Origin: Planctomycetota bacterium
GTDB lineage: Bacteria; Planctomycetota; UBA8742; SKZP01
Reading direction: 5' to 3'
DNA length: 5,514 nt
Assembly (NCBI GenBank): GCA_007127275.1
Contig: SKZP01000300.1
Coordinates: 1-5,514, forward strand
The position numbers were made by a program, and so were the translations under genes. Positions 1 to 5,323 of this stretch are shown here, in pieces. The notes beneath the pieces were generated by a model. It was not told where the DNA came from and ran no database searches. It saw only the letters and a program-made list of their open reading frames with translations. Position 1 is the stretch's first letter. Every line of letters begins with the position of its first letter.

Positions 1-100
1 AACACGCGACGGCCGCAGTTATCCCGCGAATTTACGGCGTTGAACGCGTTTTGACCGGGTGGAACGTGGCACGTCCTTTTCTAAGATTTTGGCCATAATC

Positions 101-108
101 GGGGGTGG
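101..108 (+). promoter_or_regulatory. Ribosome binding site of the zinc-ribbon gene
   Basis: A G-rich GGGGGTGG run lies six bases before the ATG at 115. It matches the anti-Shine-Dalgarno complement GGAGGTGA except at two positions. This position and spacing support the ATG at 115 as the true start. I saw no convincing -35/-10 pair in bases 1-100. Confidence 0.55.
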
Positions 109-114
109 TACACC

Positions 115-585
115 ATGGGCGGATTCGGCAGCGGCAACCCCAACCTGAACGCGAACCGGCGACCGCGCCGGCTGAACACGAGCGAAGTGCCGCGGATCGG
201 CATTCCCCACTTGTGGAAACAACTGCCGGCCGCGTCTGAACGCGAGGTGGTGACCTTTACCATGCCGCTCACGCTGCGGAATGGGCAGGAAATCCGGCAG
301 CAATTTCGCGTCGTGTCAGTGCCGACGAACTTCGGCGACGGCCGCCGCCGCTGGATACTTTGCTGCCCGGTATGCGAGCGCCACGTCGCGCACCTATACA
401 TCCGCCTGGACAAGCTGAGCGACCATCTCGCCTGCCGCCACTGCCAAACACTCGCCTACCGTTCCTCGCAGCAAGCCCACTTCGAGGAACGCCTATACCG
501 CAGCATCGCGAAGCTGAGGGAATACGCAAGCCGCGTCACACCGGAGGGAATCATCACCTACCGCGAGACAAAGCCGCGGCGCTGA
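115..585 (+). CDS. Small zinc-ribbon protein with MGGFGSG N-terminus, function unknown
   Basis: This gene encodes 156 residues and starts at an ATG with a good ribosome binding site. The N-terminus is MGGFGSG followed by an Arg/Asn-rich basic stretch (residues 8-20). A middle part (about 42-70) looks like beta strands. Two CxxC pairs follow, C84/C87 in CCPVC and C107/C110 in CRHC, separated by 19 residues, as in a zinc ribbon; C83 is an extra cysteine. Residues 111-140 (TLAYRSSQ, then a charged helix) close the core. I recall many uncharacterised proteins from planctomycetes and other bacteria with a similar MGGxGSG start, a W-x-L-C-P-x-C first knuckle and an ACRHC-x-x-L-x-Y-x-S second knuckle; this one fits that pattern. 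The role is unknown. The basic N-terminus plus zinc ribbon suggests nucleic-acid binding, which is inference. The next gene on the strand starts 231 bases downstream, so co-transcription is uncertain. Confidence 0.85.
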   Translation: MGGFGSGNPNLNANRRPRRLNTSEVPRIGIPHLWKQLPAASEREVVTFTMPLTLRNGQEIRQQFRVVSVPTNFGDGRRRWILCCPVCERHVAHLYIRLDKLSDHLACRHCQTLAYRSSQQAHFEERLYRSIAKLREYASRVTPEGIITYRETKPRR

Positions 586-807
586 CAAGGTTCGGTCGGT
601 CAAAACCGCATTCGGCGAGGGAAAGCACGAGTCGCTAACAGTATGGGCGATTTGGCTGGCGTGTTGTGTCGGTTGCGCGCGCTAGACTTTTGTTGCCATT
701 CAATCGCAGGGGGCAAGATACCCCTCGGCTTCGACTTCGATTATTCAAGCATTGCACGCTGTCGGCACCGTGCCGGCGAGGTGCTATGTCCGCGCCTCAT
801 AACCGAC

Positions 808-813
808 GGAGGA
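808..813 (+). promoter_or_regulatory. Strong Shine-Dalgarno that decides the start of the membrane-protein gene
   Basis: A perfect GGAGGA sits just before two consecutive ATG codons at 814 and 817. The first ATG would have almost no spacer. The second leaves about four bases after GGAGG, so 817 is the better start. The frame is open further upstream, back to about 643, but that part has no ribosome binding site and its translation reads like non-coding sequence. Confidence 0.7.
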
Positions 814-816
814 ATG

Positions 817-1326
817 ATGTCTCGCCCCGATCCCCGCAAGCGCCCCCGCCGCCGGACTCGACCCAGCGACGCCGCTCCGCCGCCCCAATCGGCACCGCCG
901 CCGCAGGCTCCGCCGCCGCAAGCGCCGCAAGCGTATCCTGCGCCTCCGCAAGCCTACCCGCCGCCTCCGCAGCACCCACAACCGGCGGCAAGCAACGCGC
1001 CTGCGCCTCGGCCCAAACAGCACTTCTCCCGCGAGGCCGCACCGATTCACGGCGACCTGACCCGCATCGCTCGCCTGTTTCTCGTCGTTGAGCTCGTGTT
1101 CATCGGGCTGGCAACGCTTATCGCACTCGGCTCCGTGTGGCCCTTTGTGGCTCTTGGAGTCGAGCGCGGCGGAGTTTTCGAGGTGGGCTTTGCGATCCTC
1201 TATGTTCTTGCCGTGCTCGTCGGCTCCGCCGTCGCCGCACTCTTTGCCTACTTCTGGTATCTGCTGCTGCGCTCCGCGGCCCTGGGGCTGAAATCGCTTG
1301 CCGCGATTGCCGATCATACGCGCTAG
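817..1326 (+). CDS. Small membrane protein with Pro/Gln/Ala-rich N-terminal tail and two transmembrane helices
   Basis: This gene encodes 169 residues. Residues 1-16 are strongly basic (RKRPRRRTR). Residues 19-66 are a low-complexity Pro/Gln/Ala tail with repeated PPPQ and QAYP units. The membrane part comes next: a first helix at about 86-113 and a second at about 122-150, separated by a short loop containing ERGG. A final amphipathic segment (about 152-166) ends in ADHTR. Two C-terminal helices after a disordered, proline-rich cytoplasmic tail recall the small DUF4282-type membrane proteins, but I cannot confirm membership from motifs. The positive N-terminus predicts a cytoplasmic tail, with both termini inside. 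Proline clusters such as PPPP would probably need EF-P for smooth translation. No signal peptide or enzyme motif is visible. Its function is unknown; a scaffold or protein-interaction role is only a guess. A hairpin lies about 30 bases after the stop. Confidence 0.75.
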   Translation: MSRPDPRKRPRRRTRPSDAAPPPQSAPPPQAPPPQAPQAYPAPPQAYPPPPQHPQPAASNAPAPRPKQHFSREAAPIHGDLTRIARLFLVVELVFIGLATLIALGSVWPFVALGVERGGVFEVGFAILYVLAVLVGSAVAALFAYFWYLLLRSAALGLKSLAAIADHTR

Positions 1327-1357
1327 CCACACGCGCCGATGCTGCTCACCGCGACCG

Positions 1358-1381
1358 ACCCGCTTCCATGCGATGGCGGGT
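1358..1381 (+). terminator. Bulged hairpin downstream of the membrane-protein gene
   Basis: ACCCG (1358-1362) pairs with CGGGT (1377-1381). Inside it CCAT (1366-1369) pairs with ATGG (1373-1376) around a GCG loop, leaving a three-base CTT bulge. It lies 31 bases after the stop codon at 1326. It has no following T-tract, so it would be a factor-assisted terminator or a 3'-end stabiliser rather than a classical intrinsic terminator. Confidence 0.35.
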
Positions 1382-1578
1382 TGATTGCATTACCGTGGCT
1401 TGGCGGCGGACACCACCGGAACGAGCAATCCCCCCGTGTAAGAGTGATTGCGCTGCATTTGCATAGAACGCACTCGCAAGCCGCCGCACGCCCAACATGC
1501 CAACCGCGGAGGTTGACAAGCGGTGTTTCGTGTACGCAATCGTGTACAATGGGATTCGTGTCGGCCGCGAGGCCTTGA
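1382..1578. other. Gap between the membrane-protein gene and tRNA-Gly, no gene seen
   Basis: Every open frame across this stretch gives composition-biased, unrelated-looking peptides without a ribosome binding site. The stretch contains a lone TTGACA (1513-1518) and a near-duplicated CGTGTAC...AAT element (1529-1540 and 1541-1550) but no well-spaced promoter. It also covers the DNA just beyond the tRNA 3' end, where integrated elements often insert. I see no integrase and no duplicate of the tRNA 3' end within the window. Confidence 0.5.
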
Positions 1579-1649
1579 AGCGGGTACCGGGAGTCGAACC
1601 CGGGCACACGGCATGGGAAGCCGATGCTCTACCCCTGAGCTACACCCGC
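1579..1649 (-). tRNA. tRNA-Gly (anticodon CCC)
   Basis: On the minus strand this 71-base sequence folds as a complete cloverleaf. The acceptor stem GCGGGTG pairs with TACCCGC, with one G-U at the inner end. U8 and A9 are present. The D arm is GCTC/GAGC with an AGGGGTA loop. The anticodon stem is TCGGC/GCCGT with loop TTCCCAT, which gives anticodon CCC (plus-strand bases 1615-1617) reading GGG. The variable loop is GTGC. The T arm is CCGGG/CCCGG with loop TTCGACT, and the discriminator is U. The outermost anticodon-stem pair (27-43) is a U-U mismatch. The CCA end is not encoded, so it must be added after transcription. I found no clear promoter upstream (above 1650 on the plus-strand numbering). 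Confidence 0.95.
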
Positions 1650-1747
1650 TGTGTTGTCGACCTTCTTAACGTGAAAACTAACCGGCGGCAAGAGCCAATC
1701 CGAACGGCCGAGTCGGTTCGTGCGCCTCGCGAACGGGGACGTCCGAG

Positions 1748-1773
1748 CCCAGGCACTACGTCCCTGGGTGCCT
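1748..1773. repeat. Overlapping alternative hairpins
   Basis: CCCAGG (1748-1753) can pair with CCTGGG (1763-1768). Alternatively AGGCAC (1751-1756) can pair with GTGCCT (1768-1773). The two foldings share bases and exclude each other, the arrangement a switching RNA would need, although chance is possible in DNA this rich in G and C. A third small hairpin, CAGCT-GGG-AGCTG (1777-1789), follows four bases later. Confidence 0.4.
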
Positions 1774-1902
1774 GAACAGCTGGGAGCTGCGTACGCGAAC
1801 TCGGCCATGTACACGTGCCGCTACGTTTGCTCCGCACGTCGTCGAGAGCTGGTCTTGAGCGTGCACCGTTCGAACACTGCCTCCCAGGGGATTCGCACGG
1901 GA

Positions 1903-1925
1903 GCCCACCGACGCCGCCGGTGGGC
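1903..1925. repeat. Eight-pair GC hairpin
   Basis: GCCCACCG (1903-1910) pairs perfectly with CGGTGGGC (1918-1925) across a seven-base loop. With seven GC pairs out of eight this would be very stable in RNA from either strand. No T-tract follows in either direction, so it is not a classical terminator. A 10-base palindrome CCTCATGAGG (1940-1949) lies 14 bases further on. Confidence 0.5.
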
Positions 1926-2095
1926 GTGGCGGTAGATTTCCTCATGAGGGATGCACCGGTGAGTCGGGGACATCCGGCTTTGTTGGCCCACAAGAAATCA
2001 GCGTTGACCGCACCTATGACGGGCCTTTGCTCCCGCCCGGTCCGCGACAAACCAATCAGGTTCCGTCCGTGGCCGACCCGTATGCAGCTTGAATG

Positions 2096-2120
2096 CTCGC
2101 GGTCGTACTCCGACCGCGGG
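2096..2120. repeat. Perfect hairpin with five-base loop
   Basis: CGCGGTCG (2098-2105) pairs with CGACCGCG (2111-2118) around the loop TACTC. The stem extends by a T-G wobble (2097/2119) and a C-G pair (2096/2120), giving ten pairs. This is the strongest stem-loop in the gap. It lies about 200 bases upstream of the likely start of the large gene, so it could belong to a leader transcript or to an independent RNA. Confidence 0.5.
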
Positions 2121-2313
2121 ACGGATTGGGTGAATACGGAGGTCCGCCATACGTACCGAGATTCGCAGGTACCGACGTTTAGCCGCGAGGCATATTGCGC
2201 CAACATTCTCCGGCTGCGTCCGGAACGTGACTGCATGCTCGTCCACCGAGGCAGGCTGCGTTATCATTTCGCGGCGTATTCCCAACTGGGCGGCACGTGT
2301 CGGCACCCCCCCC

Positions 2314-4155
2314 ATGCAGCGACGGATGAACGCGGCAGCCACGTCAAAGGATGTTGTTCCTCAAGCGCCCCGGCGGGTCGCGCTTGCCTCCGGCGAGGTG
2401 GCGCGTGTTTGCTGGCTGAGCCGGCAACATGCGGCGGCTACACGAGCGAGTACCGAGCAGGTGCGGCGGGCTTCGGACCTTCTGCGAGAGCTGTTGCAGC
2501 GCGGGATTACGTCGGTGCCTTACGGTGTCGTACTTGACTGGATGCTGCTGATTGACCTCGAATGGGACTTTCCGTTCCGCTCGCTTGCCGAGCAAGCGCC
2601 GGAGGTGCCCACGCGGGCGCTGCCGTTCGAATACGAAAATGAGTGCTTGAATCCGTATTTGCTTTCGCCGAATCTGCGGCGGCTGCGCGAGGTGATGACG
2701 CTTCGCGGCAAGTCGCTTCCGCGCATGATTCACCTGCTCGAGCGCATCTTCGAAGGTGTTGAGGCGCACGTGCCGGTGACGCTGTCGCACTACCACGTCG
2801 AGCCCACCCGCCTCGTACACGCCTTTCAAGATCTTGCCGCCGAGCCGGAAGCGCAGACCGACGCTCAAACGGCGGCGCTGCATCAACGGCTTGCCGCGCT
2901 CGTTGCCGAGTTGCACGACGGTGTTGCCGCATTCTTGCGAGAGCGACTGGCCGGCGAGCGCAGTGCCGAGGCGCGGGTCGAGCCGTTTCGACCGAGCGAC
3001 GTGGACATCTACGAGTTGGAGCACGTCGAGATCTTCGGCTCCCGCGCCGCACGGCTCCATTGCCGCCGCCTCGGCGAGGTCGCCCACGCTCTCGGCCCGC
3101 TGGACACGCGCCGGCTGACTCGTGCTCTCGACGTGCCCGAAGTGGTCGTCAACAACGAAGACGAGACGCTGTATCCCGCGGGTGGTGTGGCCGAGCTGAC
3201 CACCTCCGGCTCGTTTGAGAACTTGCTGTCCTCCGAGCTCGTGTATCTCGAAGATCCTTCGCAACGTGACGTCGACCTCTTCTCGCTTAAGTATGTCGAG
3301 AACGAGCTGCTTTACTTCGTGCGTGACGCCGGGTTGCTCGTCCGGCGACGGCGGCTGATTCGCATTGTCGTGTGGCAGGCGCACGGCTTTCGCGTCAAGA
3401 TGCCGCAACAGGCCTACCCGTTCGACCAGTATCTCGCAGGCCTGTTGCTTCGGCTTGGCCAGGACTTGTTCGACTACTTCAAAGGCGAAGGGGTCCACCT
3501 CGCGCTGCACTGGTGCTTTGCCGAGTCGCCGCATGAAAAGGGTGCCTCACCCGAGGGTCGACGCCAGGGGAGGGAAAGCGACACCGGCATAACGGCGGCC
3601 TCGACGGAACGGGCGGGGCCGGCCGGGGCGTCAGTGGCGCACGGCGAAGCGGGTGGGGTAGCGGCCGACGTGAACGAGCCGGAGTCGGAGATGTTCGACC
3701 TGCTGTTTCGCGCCGAGCGTGACCGGCGCCTGGCGAGTTTTCACGGCCACCGCACGGTTGCGTCGCTCGCCGAGGCGATGTCGCAACAGGACAGTCCGCT
3801 TGCGCACTGGCTCGTGATCCTGCCGCCGCAGCCGGACGGGGTCAGCGGCGTGACCTCGCTGGCGCCCCTGTTGCGCCTCAAGCGTGACGGCCTGCGGGAG
3901 GGAGACCGTCCCGTACACCTGCTGCATTGGGCCGGTGGGCCACTCGCCGACCCCGGCGTGGCCGCGAACGAGCGTCTCGGTCCGCTCGCTTTACACGAGT
4001 ATCCACGCCTCACCTACTTGCAGCCACGCCCCGGCGAGGCCGGCCCTCGCCTGCGAGAGTTGCACTACGCCTTTCCCGCCGACGAGACCGATCCCATTTC
4101 CGCGTTGCGAGAGCTGCGCCAATTCCTCATCAATCTCTTCATCAGCGTCACATGA
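2314..4155 (+). CDS. Large protein with a degenerate vWA-like core, possible MoxR-vWA ternary-system relative
   Basis: From the ATG at 2314 the product has 613 residues. Other in-frame starts are GTG 2227, ATG 2326 and GTG 2398. None has a good ribosome binding site, so the N-terminus is uncertain. Residues 1-225 are mostly helical, with many Leu/Arg/Glu heptad-like stretches (VRRASDLLRELL at 50-61; ALHQRLAALVAELHDGVAAFLRERL at 188-212). Residues 282-309 read EDETLYPAGG, then a TTSGSFENLLSSEL segment. VENELLYFVRD (328-338) and the strand RRRRLIRIVVW (344-354) follow. I remember this order (GG, T/S-x-x-G, LL-S-E-L, E-x-LLY) from vWA-like proteins of planctomycete MoxR-vWA ternary systems. The usual metal-binding DxSxS after the first strand is absent; the bases give WQAHGF instead. 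A low-complexity Gly/Ala/Glu linker (about 404-457) leads to a C-terminal domain (458-613) that ends in a helix. It has no signal peptide. It is convergent with birA, and no AAA+ or beta-propeller gene is in the window. That this is a real gene is near certain; the family call is tentative. Confidence 0.8.
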   Translation: MQRRMNAAATSKDVVPQAPRRVALASGEVARVCWLSRQHAAATRASTEQVRRASDLLRELLQRGITSVPYGVVLDWMLLIDLEWDFPFRSLAEQAPEVPTRALPFEYENECLNPYLLSPNLRRLREVMTLRGKSLPRMIHLLERIFEGVEAHVPVTLSHYHVEPTRLVHAFQDLAAEPEAQTDAQTAALHQRLAALVAELHDGVAAFLRERLAGERSAEARVEPFRPSDVDIYELEHVEIFGSRAARLHCRRLGEVAHALGPLDTRRLTRALDVPEVVVNNEDETLYPAGGVAELTTSGSFENLLSSELVYLEDPSQRDVDLFSLKYVENELLYFVRDAGLLVRRRRLIRIVVWQAHGFRVKMPQQAYPFDQYLAGLLLRLGQDLFDYFKGEGVHLALHWCFAESPHEKGASPEGRRQGRESDTGITAASTERAGPAGASVAHGEAGGVAADVNEPESEMFDLLFRAERDRRLASFHGHRTVASLAEAMSQQDSPLAHWLVILPPQPDGVSGVTSLAPLLRLKRDGLREGDRPVHLLHWAGGPLADPGVAANERLGPLALHEYPRLTYLQPRPGEAGPRLRELHYAFPADETDPISALRELRQFLINLFISVT

Positions 4156-4164
4156 ATCCGTAGA

Positions 4165-4182
4165 GCGGGCCTCCGTGCCCGC
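4165..4182. terminator. GC hairpin just after the large gene
   Basis: GCGGGC (4165-4170) pairs with GCCCGC (4177-4182) around a six-base CTCCGT loop. It starts nine bases after the stop codon at 4155. It has no T-tract. It lies between two convergent genes and could stop transcription from either side. I have a recollection of similar AGCGGGC...GCCCGC elements scattered between genes in planctomycete genomes, so it may be one copy of a dispersed short repeat. Confidence 0.45.
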
Positions 4183-4281
4183 CCAAGGTGCGCGCGTGGC
4201 ACCCGCTCGCACTCATGAATTCCCGGGGGAGGATTTGCGCGGGGCCGTTCGACCGTGGCTGTCACTGGGCGGGCGCGGAGG
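4170..4281. repeat. Imperfect inverted repeat, 14 of 15 bases
   Basis: The 15 bases at 4170-4184 recur in inverted orientation at 4267-4281 with one mismatch. The left copy includes one arm and the loop of the hairpin at 4165-4182. The right copy keeps that arm and loop but lost the closing arm. Together the two copies bracket 82 bases between the ends of two convergent genes. Confidence 0.55.
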
Positions 4282-4300
4282 GAAGAAATCTCCAGCCCTC
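4278..4300 (-). terminator. Possible birA terminator hairpin
   Basis: On the minus strand, GAGGG and CCCTC (plus-strand 4296-4300 and 4278-4282) form a five-pair stem, with a possible inner GGA/TCC pairing and a T-rich loop. It begins six bases past the birA stop codon. It lacks a T-run after the stem and overlaps the right inverted-repeat copy by four bases, so the call is weak. Confidence 0.3.
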
Positions 4301-4306
4301 GGCGGG

Positions 4307-5323
4307 TCATTGAATCACGCGCACGCGGGTTACCTTGTCGGCTTCGATCACGGTGGGCTCGCCCGCTCCCTCTTCTAGCGGGGCAAGGGTAAGACGGTAC
4401 GGCTCGAGCGAACTCGCCATGCCGCGGTGCTCGCCGGAGGCGTCGGTGACCAGCACTTCCTTGCGGCGCAGTGCGTCGTATTCCTTTAGTGCCTCGGTGA
4501 GGAAGCGAAACCGACCTCGCTTGAGCTTCTGGTAAAGCTGGTCGAAGCAGAACAAGAAGTAGCGCACCAGGCGGTTGTGGTTGAAGGTGCCGCCCTCTTC
4601 AATGCGAATGCTCGTGGCAATCTCGCGCAACTCCTCCGGAAGGTCGCTGACCTGCATCTGCGTGTTGAGGCTGAAGCCAACGACAATGGCGCCGGAAATA
4701 TCCGGGTTCGTCTCGACGAGGACGCGGCCGACTTTCTTCGCGCCAATCATCACGTCGTTGGGCCAGCGCACCGTGGCGGGGATGTGCGCAATGTCGTTGA
4801 TGGTGTGGGCGAGGCAGATTGCCGCGGCAATTCCGTAGTGTGCGAGCATCTCGGCGTTGGGCGTTTCGTCACGCTCACTCGGCCGCAGGAGCAACGCCCC
4901 GTAGATGCCTTTGCCGGCGAGGGAAAACCAGCCCTTGCCGAGGCGACCGCGGCCGCGCCGTTGCTCCTCGGAGAGCACGAGCGTCCCGTCGGGCTCTCCC
5001 TTCTCGGCAAGCTCCCACGCCGCGTCGAGTACGCTGCCCACCGAGTCGAGCGTCACCACTCGCTTCGGAATCAACCGAGTGTTCAAGTCGGCCTGCACCT
5101 CCTCGGCAAGCAAACGCTCCGGCAAGTCCGCCAGTCGCAACCCCAGGTAGGGGTGGAACTCGACGGAGTATCCCTTGTCGTTGAGCCGGTCGACCGCGTC
5201 GAACAGCTCGTTGCGCCCCACGCCCAATTGCTCCGCGACGTCGGTGGGCAAGAGGTAGGCGGTGGGATTGCGCTTGAACAGCTTCAACAGCTTTGCGGGC
5301 AGGTCTGCGGATGAGGTGCTCAC
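4307..5323 (-). CDS. birA: Bifunctional biotin-[acetyl-CoA-carboxylase] ligase / biotin repressor BirA
   Basis: BirA activates biotin with ATP to biotinyl-5'-AMP and transfers it to the lysine of the biotin carrier protein of acetyl-CoA carboxylase and related enzymes; forms with a DNA-binding domain also repress biotin genes. From the GTG at 5323 this is 338 residues, close to the 321 of the E. coli protein. Residues 9-68 form a winged helix-turn-helix (LLPTDVAEQLGVGRNELFDAVDRL). The ligase core shows EEQRRGRGRLGKGWFS (119-134, the GRGRxGR biotin/ATP loop), VRWPNDV (185-191), KKVGRVLVET (196-205) and VVGFSLN (214-220). Residues 286-338 fit the C-terminal SH3-like domain. The start is uncertain: the frame stays open upstream to GTG 5509, but that part reads as non-coding and I saw no clear ribosome binding site. 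Deviations are Arg186 for the usual Lys in KWPND and loss of the S-T-N motif near residue 94. It is convergent with the vWA-like gene. Confidence 0.93.
   Translation of the reverse strand: MSTSSADLPAKLLKLFKRNPTAYLLPTDVAEQLGVGRNELFDAVDRLNDKGYSVEFHPYLGLRLADLPERLLAEEVQADLNTRLIPKRVVTLDSVGSVLDAAWELAEKGEPDGTLVLSEEQRRGRGRLGKGWFSLAGKGIYGALLLRPSERDETPNAEMLAHYGIAAAICLAHTINDIAHIPATVRWPNDVMIGAKKVGRVLVETNPDISGAIVVGFSLNTQMQVSDLPEELREIATSIRIEEGGTFNHNRLVRYFLFCFDQLYQKLKRGRFRFLTEALKEYDALRRKEVLVTDASGEHRGMASSLEPYRLTLAPLEEGAGEPTVIEADKVTRVRVIQ

Larger units (their letters stand above)
1650..2313. other. Long structured region without a recognisable gene
   Basis: This stretch of about 660 bases separates tRNA-Gly from the large plus-strand gene. 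Long open frames exist on both strands, as expected in GC-rich DNA. Their translations are rich in Arg, Ser, Cys and Pro, lack hydrophobic periodicity and match nothing I recognise, so I do not call them genes. The stretch holds several strong stem-loops, listed separately. I looked on both strands for the hallmarks of tmRNA, RNase P RNA, hammerhead ribozymes, group II intron domain V and common riboswitches and did not find a convincing set. It may be an unassigned structured RNA, a long leader for the downstream gene, or decayed DNA. Confidence 0.5.

Noticed and set aside
51..99. TTGACC (51-56) with TAAGAT (82-87) or CATAAT (94-99) as promoter of the zinc-ribbon gene
   Set aside because: The spacers are 25 and 37 bases, too long for a normal sigma-70-type promoter.
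643..816. Upstream extension of the membrane-protein gene
   Set aside because: A perfect GGAGGA lies immediately before ATG 817. The extension has no ribosome binding site and an irregular composition.
1513..1550. TTGACA (1513-1518) with TACAAT (1545-1550) as a plus-strand promoter
   Set aside because: The spacer is 26 bases, far from the usual 16-18, and no other -35 lies at the right distance from TACAAT. The direction would run antisense through the tRNA.
1886..1902. AGGGGATTCGCACGGGA as the 5' part of a tmRNA
   Set aside because: It only loosely resembles the GGATTCGACGGG start, and no matching 3' acceptor arm or tag reading frame was found.
1928..1949. GAGGAAA on the minus strand as the conserved region I of RNase P RNA
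   Set aside because: The following bases do not continue as GTCCGGGC, and the other conserved P-RNA blocks are missing.
1815..2313. Long open frames on both strands in the gap upstream of the large gene (for example minus strand 1640-2236 and 1998-2342)
   Set aside because: The peptides are rich in Arg, Ser, Cys and Pro with no recognisable domain and no ribosome binding site. GC-rich DNA produces such open frames by chance.
2344..3534. 396-codon open frame on the minus strand inside the large plus-strand gene
   Set aside because: It is a shadow of the plus-strand gene, which has a better amino-acid composition and recognisable motifs. The minus-strand peptide matches nothing.
4577..5314. 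245-codon plus-strand open frame opposite birA
   Set aside because: It is a shadow of birA, whose HTH and ligase motifs are unmistakable.
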